48,047 nucleotides of DNA. It comes from Streptomyces aurantiacus JA 4570 (lineage in GTDB: Bacteria; Actinomycetota; Actinomycetes; Streptomycetales; Streptomycetaceae). Position numbers and translations under genes: made by a program. Shown piece after piece: positions 17,194 to 25,210 of the stretch. Location: the NCBI RefSeq assembly GCF_000414115.1, contig NZ_AOPZ01000278.1, positions 1 through 48,047 on the forward strand. Reading direction: 5' to 3'. Below the pieces are notes generated by a model that saw only the letters and a program-made list of their open reading frames with translations, was not told the DNA's origin and searched no databases. Position 1 is the first letter of the stretch. Each line of letters starts with the position of its first letter.

Positions 17194-18057
17194 TCAGGCG
17201 GAAGGGGCCGGGGGCGCGGCGAGTTCACCCAGGACTCGGGCCGCGGGTGCCGGGTGGGTCAGCCACTTGAGGTGGCTGCCCTCAAGGGTGCGGACGTCGT
17301 ACGGGTTGTCCGGTGTGAGCGCGTTGCCCTCGCGGATCAGCCGGTCCTGTATGGCGAGCGGCAGGCTCGTGTCGTCGGCCAGGCGTACATAGGTCTTCGG
17401 GATACGGCCCCAGGTCGCGGCCTGTGCCCGGTCGGCGGCGCCGCCGGCGTCCAGGTTCTCGTCGGGCTGGAAGGTGTTCAGGAAGGTCAGGAACTCCTCG
17501 TCGGTGCCGTCGGCGAGGAAGGCCGCCTTGAACGCCGCGAGGGCGTCCGGGTCCGCGGTGCGGAAGTTGACGCGCAGCAGGCCCAGTTCGGCCGGGTTCC
17601 CGGCCATCGCCAGGGCCAGGGAGGCGGCGTCGACCGTGGCCATCTCCGGCTCCGCGTAGTAGTCGTTGACGTCGAGCTCGACCGGGCACCAGGCCGAGAC
17701 GTAGACGATGCGGTCGATCAGGTCCGGTCGCGCGTTGGCCGCCGCGGTCGCCGTGATGCCGCCGCGGCTGTGCGACACGAGGATCACGGGGCCGTTCCGC
17801 TTGGCCCGCTCCAGGATCCCGATCAGGTGGGCGACGTTGTCGGCGAGCGTGACGCCCTTGATCGAGCCAGGCGTCACGGCGAGCGCTTCGAGGTCCTGCG
17901 GCGCCTGATAGGCACGCGCGTAGGTGGCCCCGAACCCGTGGCCGGGCAGGTCGACGGCGACCGAGCGGTGCCCGAGGAGGCCGAGTTCGGCCTGGAGCGG
18001 CGCGAAGGAGAAGGAGTTCGCGAAGGCTCCGTGAACCAGTACGAAGGTCGGCTGCAT
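17194..18057 (-). CDS. Alpha/beta hydrolase (esterase-like)
   Basis: A 287-residue alpha/beta hydrolase. The oxyanion region is LVHGAFANSFSF; the nucleophile elbow is VSHSRGG with Ser97 (Ser replaces the more usual Gly in the GxSxG pattern). The likely catalytic histidine is in LEGSHLKWL near the C-terminus. The family hydrolyses esters, lactones or salicylate-like substrates in the cytoplasm. It starts at ATG 18057. A near-palindrome about 115 bp upstream (18174-18188) may be its operator, and the HxlR regulator gene follows on the same strand further upstream. The substrate is unknown. Confidence 0.88.
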   Translation of the reverse strand: MQPTFVLVHGAFANSFSFAPLQAELGLLGHRSVAVDLPGHGFGATYARAYQAPQDLEALAVTPGSIKGVTLADNVAHLIGILERAKRNGPVILVSHSRGGITATAAANARPDLIDRIVYVSAWCPVELDVNDYYAEPEMATVDAASLALAMAGNPAELGLLRVNFRTADPDALAAFKAAFLADGTDEEFLTFLNTFQPDENLDAGGAADRAQAATWGRIPKTYVRLADDTSLPLAIQDRLIREGNALTPDNPYDVRTLEGSHLKWLTHPAPAARVLGELAAPPAPSA

Positions 18058-18173
18058 CTGTCTGCTCGCTTTCTGGCCCCCGCGGCGTCGACGTCACGCG
18101 CGCCGCCGGAACCGGCACCACGAGCCACCTCATCACCACGGACAGGGCCCTCATCCGGATTCCGGTGGTGCAC

Positions 18174-18188
18174 CTTACTCAAAGCAAG
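18174..18188. promoter_or_regulatory. Putative operator upstream of the hydrolase
   Basis: CTTACTCAAAGCAAG has arms CTTAC and GCAAG that are inverted repeats with one mismatch. It lies in the 219-bp gap (18058-18276) between the hydrolase and HxlR genes, where no other gene was seen. MarR/HxlR-class proteins often bind such short palindromes. Confidence 0.35.
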
Positions 18189-18276
18189 ATCATTCGCACC
18201 ACCCGTACGTTCGCGCCTTACCGGCACTCTCCAGCGCGCCTCGGCCGCGCCCACGCGACTGATCGCGTCTCTCGGA

Positions 18277-18672
18277 TCACGCGGTCGGCTCCGAGTCGTA
18301 GTCGTGCCGGGCCTGTTCGACCTTGGGCAGGTTGGTCGCGCTCCATTCGGCGAGATGCGCGAAGAGCGGGGCGAGGCTCCGGCCGAGTTCGCTGATCTCG
18401 TACTCCACTCGCGGCGGGACCTCCGGGTGGTACGTACGCACGACCATGCCGTCGCGCTCCAGTTGCCGCAGGCGCTGCGTCAGCACCTTCGGGGTGATCT
18501 TGGTGATGCGGCGTTCCAGCTCGACGAAGCGTTGCCGGCCGTGCGTGTGGAGGGTCCACAGGATCGGTGTGGTCCAGCGGCTGAACACGATGTCCACGAC
18601 CGGCCCGATCGGGCAGGCGAGGTCGGGGGCGGTCGCGGCGGATGCCGTCCAGGTCATGTCGCCGCCGGTCAT
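18277..18672 (-). CDS. HxlR family winged-helix regulator
   Basis: A 131-residue HxlR-type protein: a conserved cysteine near the N-terminus (DLACPIGPVVDIVFSRWTTPIL), the winged helix with RFVELERRI and PKVLTQRLRQLERDGMV, then YEISELGRSLAPL. HxlR proteins are dimeric repressors or redox/aldehyde sensors. It starts at ATG 18672 behind GAAGGGA; a second Met five codons in is possible. It is divergent from an NmrA-type NAD(P)-binding protein gene, and the 148-bp gap holds a perfect 10-bp palindrome. It therefore probably controls itself and that neighbour. Confidence 0.9.
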   Translation of the reverse strand: MTGGDMTWTASAATAPDLACPIGPVVDIVFSRWTTPILWTLHTHGRQRFVELERRITKITPKVLTQRLRQLERDGMVVRTYHPEVPPRVEYEISELGRSLAPLFAHLAEWSATNLPKVEQARHDYDSEPTA

Positions 18673-18702
18673 GTGCGTCCCTTCAGGGTAGCCACTTTCC
18701 TC

Positions 18703-18712
18703 TAGGTACCTA
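18703..18712. promoter_or_regulatory. Palindrome TAGGTACCTA, likely HxlR operator
   Basis: A perfect 10-bp palindrome 31 bp from the hxlR-type start and 109 bp from the divergent reductase start. It is followed by CTATACC, which could be a -10-like element. HxlR proteins commonly bind GTAC-centred palindromes between divergent genes. Confidence 0.5.
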
Positions 18713-18820
18713 CTATACCGGCGGTGTTAGCGTCCCCTCGTCGCTCCGGAGATCGGCTCTCCGCAGCGCTCTCGCCCGTTCGGGCAGCTTCAACCAACGT
18801 GCATCTCAGGGGAGTTACTC

Positions 18821-19666
18821 ATGATCGTAGTGACGGGGGCGACCGGCAATGTCGGCCGGGAGCTCGTGCGCACACTCGTGGCGGCCGGTGAGCAGGTGAT
18901 CGCGACATCCCGGCGGATCACGGACACGGACGTGCCGGAGGGCGTCCGGCCGATGCCGGCGGACCTGACCGACGCGGAGAGCCTTCGGCGGGTGTTCGAC
19001 GGCGCCGACGGGCTGTTCCTGCAGAACGGCGGGCCCAGCGCCCATCTGCTGAGCCCGCAGGACATCCTCGACGTGGCCAAGGCCGCGGGCATCGGGCGGG
19101 TCGTGCTGCTGTCCTCCCAAGGAGTCGCGACCCGGCCTCAGTCGCCCTCGCACGGGGAGACGGTGCGCGTCATCGAGGACGCCGTACGGCAGTCGGGCCT
19201 GCACTGGACGATCCTGCGCCCCGGCGGCTTCCACTCCAACGCCTTCGCCTGGGCCGAGTCGGTCCGCGGCCGACGGGCCGTGGCCGCGCCGTTCGGGGAG
19301 GTCGGCCTGCCCACCATCGACCCGGCCGACATCGCCGAGGTCGCCGCGACGACGCTGCGCGGCGCCGAACACACCGGCCGCGTCTACGAGTTGACCGGCC
19401 CCTCCCTCAGCACGCCCCGGCAACGGGCCGACGCGATCGGCGACGCGCTCGGCGAACCGGTGCGCTTCGTCGAGCAGACCCGCGACGAAGCCCGCGCGCA
19501 GATGCTGCAGTTCATGCCCGAGCCCGTGGTCGACACCACGCTCGACATCCTCGGGGAGCCCACGCCCGCGGAGCAGCGCCTCAGCCCCGACGTCGAGCGG
19601 CTCCTGGGCCGGGCGCCGCGATCCTTTGCCGACTGGGCGCGACGCCACGTCTCCGCCTTCCGGTAG
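18821..19666 (+). CDS. NmrA-like NAD(P)-binding protein (quinone reductase/SDR-a type)
   Basis: A 281-residue atypical short-chain reductase of the NmrA/QorB group. The N-terminus is MIVVTGATGNVGREL (dinucleotide fold, GATGNVG). Further motifs are LLSSQGV and HWTILRPGGFHSN. The C-terminal part matches substrate-binding regions of the family. QorB-like members reduce quinones with NADPH and are controlled by divergent HxlR-type QorR regulators, as in the arrangement here. It starts at ATG 18821 behind AGGGGAG. The role is detoxification of an electrophile or quinone by inference. Confidence 0.87.
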   Translation: MIVVTGATGNVGRELVRTLVAAGEQVIATSRRITDTDVPEGVRPMPADLTDAESLRRVFDGADGLFLQNGGPSAHLLSPQDILDVAKAAGIGRVVLLSSQGVATRPQSPSHGETVRVIEDAVRQSGLHWTILRPGGFHSNAFAWAESVRGRRAVAAPFGEVGLPTIDPADIAEVAATTLRGAEHTGRVYELTGPSLSTPRQRADAIGDALGEPVRFVEQTRDEARAQMLQFMPEPVVDTTLDILGEPTPAEQRLSPDVERLLGRAPRSFADWARRHVSAFR

Positions 19667-19738
19667 AGCGTCGGAACCACCCCGCGCGGCCCGCGCCTTC
19701 AAGCCCGCCCCGGCCGTCCCGGCCCGTCGGCCCCCGGG

Positions 19739-20776
19739 TCAGCGCACGAGGTCGCTCGGGTCGGTGTTGGCTCCGCACAGCACCACGCAGACCTTCTCGC
19801 CGTCGGCGGGCCGATAGCCGCGGCCCGTGGCGGGCCGGTCACGCGCGCTCGGCTCGGGGGTGCGCCGGTCCCGAGAGGTGAGCGCGGCGAGGGCGGTGGC
19901 GGCACCGTGCTCGACGGCGATCCGGCGGTGGTCCCACAGCAGTTGGCGGGCGCGGACGATCTCGGCGTCCGGTACGAGGACGGAATGCGTCCGGTCCTGC
20001 TGGGCCGCGTGCAGGGCCATGGCGGACGTCCGGCGTGCTCCGAGGGAGTCGGCGGCGATCGACTCCACCGTGACGTCCACCTGGCTGCCGGCCTCCAGCG
20101 CGGCGTTGAGCGCGCGGCAGTGTTCCGGCTCCACGGCGACGGTGCGGATGCCGTGGTGTTGAGCGGCCGCGGCGACGCCGCTGAAGAGGCCACCGCCGCC
20201 GACCGCGACGACCACGGTGTCGAGCTCGGGAATCCACGCCCGGATCTCCTCCAGCAGCGTGCCCGCCCCTGCCGCGATCAGCGGATGGTCGTAGGCGTGC
20301 GAGGTGAGCGCGCCGGTGGTGGCGGCGAACTCCTCGCAGACCGCGAGCGCCTCCGCGTACTCGGAGCCGACCAGCCGCACGTCGGCGCCGTACGAACGGA
20401 GCTTGGCCACTTTCACCCGCGGCGCGTTGGCCGGCAGGAAGACGGTGGCACGGACCCCGTGCCGCTGGGCCGCCCAGGCGCACGCCATCCCCGCGTTGCC
20501 GCCGGAGGCGATGGTCACCCCGGCCTCGGGGAGGGTTCCGGCGTCGCGGTGGGCCTGGATGAAGTTCGCGGCGCCGCGGGCCTTGAAGGAGCCGGTGTGC
20601 TGCATGAACTCCAGGGCCAGCCAGACCTCAGGGGGCTGTCCGGGACTGCCGTCGAGAGCGGCGCGGCGGTCGCCGCCGATCGCGCCGGGGTCGACGCGCG
20701 TGAGGGTGACGGGCCGCACGTCTCCGGTGATCCGGTCGGCGGCTGTCTTGATGTCCTCGTACGCGAGGGCGTTCAT
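19739..20776 (-). CDS. PLP-dependent threonine/serine dehydratase family protein
   Basis: A 345-residue fold-type II PLP enzyme without an ACT regulatory domain. The PLP lysine is in HTGSFKARGAANF; SGGNAGMACAWAA is the substrate loop and VAVGGGGLFSGVA the phosphate-binding glycine loop. Family members deaminate serine or threonine to 2-oxoacids, or act on related hydroxy amino acids. The C-terminal 50 residues are Arg/Pro-rich and less conserved. It starts at ATG 20776, divergent from a TetR gene, with a 25-bp palindrome between the two starts. Regulation by that TetR protein is likely. Confidence 0.88.
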   Translation of the reverse strand: MNALAYEDIKTAADRITGDVRPVTLTRVDPGAIGGDRRAALDGSPGQPPEVWLALEFMQHTGSFKARGAANFIQAHRDAGTLPEAGVTIASGGNAGMACAWAAQRHGVRATVFLPANAPRVKVAKLRSYGADVRLVGSEYAEALAVCEEFAATTGALTSHAYDHPLIAAGAGTLLEEIRAWIPELDTVVVAVGGGGLFSGVAAAAQHHGIRTVAVEPEHCRALNAALEAGSQVDVTVESIAADSLGARRTSAMALHAAQQDRTHSVLVPDAEIVRARQLLWDHRRIAVEHGAATALAALTSRDRRTPEPSARDRPATGRGYRPADGEKVCVVLCGANTDPSDLVR

Positions 20777-20815
20777 GCGGTGCTCCTGTCAGCGGGTCAG
20801 GACCGGGTGAGGGGC

Positions 20816-20840
20816 GATACGATGTACCGTACGCTGTATC
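20816..20840. promoter_or_regulatory. 25-bp TetR-type operator between divergent genes
   Basis: The palindrome has outer arms GATAC/GTATC and an inner GTAC-C-GTAC; 9 of 12 base pairs match around the central C at 20828. It ends 2 bp before ATG 20843 and lies 40 bp from the dehydratase start, so it could block both genes. Confidence 0.65.
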
Positions 20841-20842
20841 CC

Positions 20843-21502
20843 ATGCCCAGACAATCCACTTCTCTGGACCTCGCGACCCCCCAGCGCATCGCCGAATCCG
20901 CCCTGCGGATCGTGGACCGGGACGGGCACACCGCCCTCAGCTTCCGGACCCTGGCCGCCGCCCTCGGCATCTCCGTCGCCGCCCTCCAGCGCCGCTGCAC
21001 CGACCTGGCCGGCCTGCTCGACCTGGTGACCGACCAGCTGGCCGCCCGCCTGCCGGAGGTCCCTTCCGGCACCGACTGGGCCACCGCCACCGGGCGCCGG
21101 TTCACCGCGCTGTACGAACTGCTGACGGCCCACCCGGGCCTGGTCGCCCTGCGTGGCGCCCGGCCCTGGCTCGGCCCGCAGCTCCTCAAGCGGCTGGTGG
21201 AGCCGCAGCTCGCCGACTCCCTCCGGGCCGGCCTGACCCCGGACGCCGCGATCGTCACCTACCGGCGGCTGTACCTGCTCACGCTCGGATGCGCGAGCTT
21301 CGTCGACCACCGGGATCCGAAGTCCGCCCAGGCCGCCACCCGCCAAGCGCTGGCCGCGCTCGATCCGGAGGAGTTCCCGGTCCTGACGGGACACCTGTCG
21401 GCGGTTCTGCCCGCGGTGGTCGACCACGAGGTCTTCCACGGCGCGCTCCGCCAGCTGATCGAGGCCGCTGCCCCGGCGGGGCCCGACCCCGACGGGAGTT
21501 GA
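20843..21502 (+). CDS. TetR family transcriptional regulator
   Basis: A 219-residue TetR-type protein: N-terminal HTH in ALSFRTLAAALGISVAALQR with the following CTDLAGLLDLVTDQL helix, then an all-helical ligand-binding domain of the WHG type. ATG 20843 (MPRQSTSLD) is chosen because the upstream ATG 20822 lies inside the palindromic operator; the message may be nearly leaderless. It is divergent from the PLP dehydratase, which is its most likely target. It converges on the RiPP locus that ends at 21555; there is no evidence that it controls that locus. Confidence 0.87.
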   Translation: MPRQSTSLDLATPQRIAESALRIVDRDGHTALSFRTLAAALGISVAALQRRCTDLAGLLDLVTDQLAARLPEVPSGTDWATATGRRFTALYELLTAHPGLVALRGARPWLGPQLLKRLVEPQLADSLRAGLTPDAAIVTYRRLYLLTLGCASFVDHRDPKSAQAATRQALAALDPEEFPVLTGHLSAVLPAVVDHEVFHGALRQLIEAAAPAGPDPDGS

Positions 21503-21554
21503 CCGTCGCGGCGAGGCTGTCCCGTCCGACGGCGACCCGGCGGCGCGGGAGGAC

Positions 21555-22235
21555 TCAGATCACCATCGCGGCCAGCGGCCAGCGCCGTACCGCGTACGGC
21601 GCCCACCAGACGTGGTCCCCGATCCGTACCGCCAGCTCCTCCTCGAGCAGGTCGGCCAGTACCGCGCCGGGGACCGCCTGGGCCGGTGCGCCGTCGGCCA
21701 GGGCGCGGATCGCCGCCAGGTGGTCGGGGGCGTCGATGGTGAAGCGGCGCAGCCGCCGATGCCGCCGGTCGCGGACCTGGACGAAGCCGGGCCCCTGACG
21801 GTGGATGCATTTGCAGAGGTAGTGGTTGTGGCGCCACTGCCGCAGCGCCTCCTCGGCGTCCGGGGGGCCGTGCAGGGCCGTCGGCGGGTGGAGGTGGCTC
21901 AGCGCGATCCAGGCGTCGGGCCGGTCCGGTGGCGTGCGGACCTTCCAGTCGACCGCCACGGCCCGCCCGGTCAGGGCCCCGATCAGGCTCAGTGTGTGGA
22001 CGGAGCGGGCCGCGTCGGCCGCGTCCGTCAGGTCCACCGTCCCGCGCAGGGCCACGCGCCATGCGCCGGCGTCGAAGAGGGCGCGGGCGGCAGCCGTCAC
22101 GGGCCCGCCGGGAACCGTCAAGTCCCCCAGGGGCATGCCCGGCAACCGGCCCACTGCCGGATCGTGGTCCCGCCATGCGGCCACCGTGAGCACGCTGTCG
22201 TCCGCGGTGTGCTGGGTGTGTACGGTCATCGTCAT
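21555..22235 (-). CDS. DUF5825 family protein of the RiPP locus
   Basis: A 226-residue protein with no catalytic motif I can name. The N-terminal half has VLTVAAWRDHDPAVGRLPGM and a DWKVRTPPDRPDAW stretch. The C-terminal half has a Cys/His-bearing element (HNHYLCKCIHRQGPGFVQVR) and ends WWAPYAVRRWPLAAMVI. It resembles the DUF5825 group found beside RiPP-type radical SAM enzymes. It starts at ATG 22235, 8 bp after the stop of the radical SAM gene, so the two are probably co-translated. It may recognise the precursor peptide or serve as a partner of the maturase; that is inference from position. Confidence 0.8.
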   Translation of the reverse strand: MTMTVHTQHTADDSVLTVAAWRDHDPAVGRLPGMPLGDLTVPGGPVTAAARALFDAGAWRVALRGTVDLTDAADAARSVHTLSLIGALTGRAVAVDWKVRTPPDRPDAWIALSHLHPPTALHGPPDAEEALRQWRHNHYLCKCIHRQGPGFVQVRDRRHRRLRRFTIDAPDHLAAIRALADGAPAQAVPGAVLADLLEEELAVRIGDHVWWAPYAVRRWPLAAMVI

Positions 22236-22243
22236 CCCTCCGG

Positions 22244-24166
22244 TTACGCGGGGGCCGACTGCAGGGAGGCGGCGGCACGGTCGCCCGGCCCGTCGGGAAC
22301 GGTCTCGACGCCCAGTTGCCGGAGGTATCCCGGGCGCAGCAGCTCCTGGTTGACGGCCGCCGGCGCCACATGTACGTACTGCCCGCCGTCGGTGAAGACC
22401 AGGCCGAGCCCGATCCAGCGGCTGAGGATCTCCCCGACCCTGGCTTCGCCGGCCCCGCCCAGCTTGCGCGCCGCGGCGGCGGGGGTGTGCGGCTGGTCCA
22501 GGAGGTGGAACAGCGCGATCTCGCAGGGGTCCGTCACTTCCAGCACGCTCCAGTCGAAGGCCCGTCGCTTGCTGACCAGGACGATCCGGTCCTCGAAGCT
22601 GCTGTGGGTGAGGCGGCTGCTGTCGTGGGCCTGCTGCCAGGTGGTGATGGCCGCGTTCAGCCGGTCCACGACCGCGTCATCGATGCCCTGCGGCGGCACG
22701 TCGAAGATGTATGCCAGGTCGAACAGTTCCTCTTCCGGCAGGTCGTAGATGTAGCGGTACTGCTGTGCCGACCGCAGCTCGCGGAAGCCGAGTTCGGGGT
22801 TGTTGAAGTAGGGGCTGAAGCGTTCCACGGCGATCCTGCCGGCCTGGCTCCCTGGCGGGTTGAGGTGTTCCAGGGCCGGGAGCTGCTCGATCACCTCGTC
22901 GTAGTCCGCGGCCTCTTCTCCCGGGAACCCGTACAGGTAGTTCCACGCCACCGACAGGCCGACCGCGGAGGCGTCGCGCAGCATGCGCACGTTCAGGCAA
23001 CCGGTGACACCCTTGTCCATCAGGCCAAGGACCCTGCTGTTCAGGCTCTCGATGCCGGGCTGCACATGGATCACGCCGGCTTCGGCGAGGATCTCCAGCT
23101 GGTGCCGCCGCATGTTCGACTTGATCTCGTACTGCAGCCTGAGGTCGTAGCCGCTCTCGGTGATCCGCGGCAGCAGCGACTTCAGATAGTTCATGTCGAG
23201 GATGTTGTCGACCACGTACATGTCCAACACCCGGTGCCGGCGGGCGAGTTCGGTGAGCTCGTCGAAGAACACCGACGGGTTCTTGCTGCGGAACTGCATG
23301 GACGAACCGTTGAGTCCGCAGAACGTGCAGTGGTGCTTCTCGCCCCACCAGCACCCGCGGGCGCTTTCGACGACGAGCTTCGGCTCGACCCATGACCGCG
23401 CCCGCGAGGACGCGAGGCGCTCGAAGTACCCGGTGTAGTCCGGCGCCAGGATCGCCGAGGGCGGCAAGGGTCGGGACCGCATCGGGTTGACCACACACCG
23501 CCCCTCCTCGTCACGCCGGCAAAGCCCGGGGATGTCGGCGAGCCCCCGCCCCTCCTGGAGCGCGGTCAGCAGCGCCGGGAACGACTCCTCCCCCTCGCCG
23601 CGCACCACGAGATCGACGAACGGGAAGTTGCGGTGCATGGCCTCCCCTTGTTTGCCGTCGCAGTTCGCACCTCCCAGGACGGTACGGATGCGCGGATCGA
23701 GCTCCTTGACGTACCGCGCCGCCGCGAGAGCGGCGGTGTTCTGCTGGAACGTCGAGGTGAAGCCGACGACGTCGGGCTGCCGTTCCACGATGCGTCGCGC
23801 GGTCTCCCGCACGAATTCACCGGCCAGTTCGTGCAGGACGAAAGCCTGCTCGCGCCGTGCGGCGTCGACGTTCTTGCGCGTTCCTTCGACGAACTCCGCG
23901 ACGTGCCATGAACGGTCGTCATAGAGAGCGGAGGAGAAGACCCAGTCACCGCAGCCGATGAAATAGGAGGCAAGGGAGTAGTAGTTGTAGTCACGCAGGG
24001 CGAATTCGGTGCGCCGCGTCACCCAGTCGACGAACTCGATGTTGGCGTGCATCACCTCCGCCCGGCTGTCCGGAACCCGCTCGTCGACGCTGCGCTTGAG
24101 GATTCCAAGGGCCAGCGAGGGCAGATCGATGGAAGCCCAGGGCATGTTCACCAGCAGTACGCGCAC
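22244..24166 (-). CDS. RiPP maturation radical SAM protein (cobalamin-type C-methyltransferase)
   Basis: A 640-residue enzyme with three parts. The N-terminal cobalamin-binding-like Rossmann domain covers about 90-225 (VVGFTSTFQQNTAALAAARY and RTVLGGANCDG). The radical SAM core covers 255-500, with the cluster motif C272-x7-C280-x2-C283 in GCWWGEKHHCTFCG. A C-terminal winged-helix-like domain lies at about 510-620. This is the layout of the RiPP maturation radical SAM protein 1 family, whose members are thought to methylate unactivated carbons of ribosomal peptides. It starts at GTG 24166 behind GAGAAGGG. A 34-codon precursor lies 87 bp upstream and DUF5825 8 bp downstream on the same strand. 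The reaction here is predicted, not proven. Confidence 0.9.
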   Translation of the reverse strand: MRVLLVNMPWASIDLPSLALGILKRSVDERVPDSRAEVMHANIEFVDWVTRRTEFALRDYNYYSLASYFIGCGDWVFSSALYDDRSWHVAEFVEGTRKNVDAARREQAFVLHELAGEFVRETARRIVERQPDVVGFTSTFQQNTAALAAARYVKELDPRIRTVLGGANCDGKQGEAMHRNFPFVDLVVRGEGEESFPALLTALQEGRGLADIPGLCRRDEEGRCVVNPMRSRPLPPSAILAPDYTGYFERLASSRARSWVEPKLVVESARGCWWGEKHHCTFCGLNGSSMQFRSKNPSVFFDELTELARRHRVLDMYVVDNILDMNYLKSLLPRITESGYDLRLQYEIKSNMRRHQLEILAEAGVIHVQPGIESLNSRVLGLMDKGVTGCLNVRMLRDASAVGLSVAWNYLYGFPGEEAADYDEVIEQLPALEHLNPPGSQAGRIAVERFSPYFNNPELGFRELRSAQQYRYIYDLPEEELFDLAYIFDVPPQGIDDAVVDRLNAAITTWQQAHDSSRLTHSSFEDRIVLVSKRRAFDWSVLEVTDPCEIALFHLLDQPHTPAAAARKLGGAGEARVGEILSRWIGLGLVFTDGGQYVHVAPAAVNQELLRPGYLRQLGVETVPDGPGDRAAASLQSAPA

Positions 24167-24253
24167 GATCGGCCCTTCTCACGAGGTGGTGATCGGAAAC
24201 GACGCGAAGGCGGGCCGACCGCGGTCAGGCGCGGCCGGCCCGCCAGGGCGGCC

Positions 24254-24358
24254 CTACTCGCCCGCGTTGCCGATGGGAATGTTGATCCAGATCATTCCGG
24301 CCTGGAGCTCGCCGTCCTCACCCGCCAGCGGGTCGTTGTCGATGACGTCCTTCTCCAT
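24254..24358 (-). CDS. Candidate RiPP precursor peptide, 34 residues
   Basis: A short gene from ATG 24358 to TAG at 24254-24256, preceded by AAGGGAAAAGGG. The peptide has an acidic first half (residues 1-19, eight Asp/Glu and only one Lys), then a hydrophobic tail AGMIWINIPIGNAGE. An acidic leader followed by a short hydrophobic core directly upstream of a radical SAM RiPP maturase is what a substrate peptide should look like. Trp24 and the Ile/Asn/Pro residues around it are plausible sites for C-methylation. Cleavage might fall around Gln19-Ala-Gly, but no protease gene lies in the operon. It is too short for routine gene callers. No function other than being the substrate is claimed. Confidence 0.72.
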   Translation of the reverse strand: MEKDVIDNDPLAGEDGELQAGMIWINIPIGNAGE

Positions 24359-24518
24359 AACCCTTTTCCCTTCATCAATTCCACATGCTTCGGGACGCTA
24401 CGGCCGTGGATGGTGGTGCCGACCGATAGAGCGATGGTCGCCGCGAGCGATCGTGGAGCGGTATCCCAAGATTTGAGGGGTTGCGGTGGGAGGCGCGGAC
24501 GTCATACGAGCGGGGCAC

Positions 24519-24530
24519 GCCCCTAGGGGC
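24519..24530. repeat. Perfect palindrome GCCCCTAGGGGC at the HAD gene stop
   Basis: A 12-bp palindrome contains the TAG stop of the HAD gene. It lies 161 bp upstream of the precursor ATG. It may act as a weak terminator or binding site. The remaining gap to the precursor (24359-24522) should hold the RiPP promoter, but no clear -35/-10 pair was recognised. Confidence 0.4.
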
Positions 24531-25134
24531 TGGCGTCCAGGTGAGCCGCGATGCGCGCGATGCTCCGGGCGTTGTCCTCGAACAGGTGCGCCTGCATGCC
24601 CGCGGCTTGGGCGGCCTCGACGTTGACCGCGACATCGTCGATGAAGAGACAGTTCTCCGGACGTACGTCCAAGGCGGCGCGGGCGGCCTCGAAGGCTCGC
24701 GCGTCAGGTTTGCCGATGCCGATCTCGTGCGAGTAGACGATCTGGTCCACCAGCTCGTCGAAGTGGTACAGCGCCGTTTCCCGCTCCCGGGCACCGACGA
24801 AGCTGTTGCTCAGGATGCCCAGCCTGCAACTCCCCCGCAGCCCTCGCACATACGCGATGAGTTCTTCGTTCGGCGTCCCCACGTACTCCGTCCAGAGGTC
24901 CGCCATGAAGGCTTCGAGCTGGGGCGCGTCAAGCCCCAAGCGCGCCGCCACCTGCTCGTGCACCTCTTGCTCGCTGATGCTCCCGACACTGCCGGCCTGC
25001 CACACGTCACGCATCCGCTCCCCCACGGTGCCCGGCGCCAACTCCAGCCGCTCTTCCCACCGTTGGACCCAACCCGTTTCCGGCGTGTACTCCAGCACGC
25101 CACCGATGTCGAGAATGACGCTGGTCTCGGTCAC
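24523..25134 (-). CDS. HAD family hydrolase
   Basis: A 203-residue HAD subfamily IA phosphatase-like protein. Motif I is LDIGGVLEY (nucleophile Asp9; the second Asp of DxD is Gly, as in YihX-like variants), motif II is ILSNSF, motif III is GKPDARAFEAA with its lysine, and motif IV is CLFIDDVAVN. The helical cap lies between about 20 and 90. It would dephosphorylate a small phosphorylated metabolite in the cytoplasm. It lies on the same strand, upstream of the RiPP precursor, but 164 bp away, so membership in that operon is doubtful. The start is ATG 25134. Confidence 0.88.
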   Translation of the reverse strand: MTETSVILDIGGVLEYTPETGWVQRWEERLELAPGTVGERMRDVWQAGSVGSISEQEVHEQVAARLGLDAPQLEAFMADLWTEYVGTPNEELIAYVRGLRGSCRLGILSNSFVGARERETALYHFDELVDQIVYSHEIGIGKPDARAFEAARAALDVRPENCLFIDDVAVNVEAAQAAGMQAHLFEDNARSIARIAAHLDASP

Positions 25135-25210
25135 ACGAACTCCCCCTCTTCGCCTGTTCTCCCTGCATGGCCTGCGAGCGGTCGCCGGGCCCGCCCGGAC
25201 GCCGCTCGGA

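Noticed and set aside
21503..21532. Hairpin CCGTCG/CGACGG between the TetR and DUF5825 genes as a terminator
   Set aside because: Only 6 bp of stem across an 18-base loop; too weak to list.
24523..25134. HAD hydrolase as part of the RiPP operon
   Set aside because: It is on the same strand but separated by 164 bp and a palindrome at its stop; no known RiPP pathway of this type needs it, so it is listed as a neighbour only.
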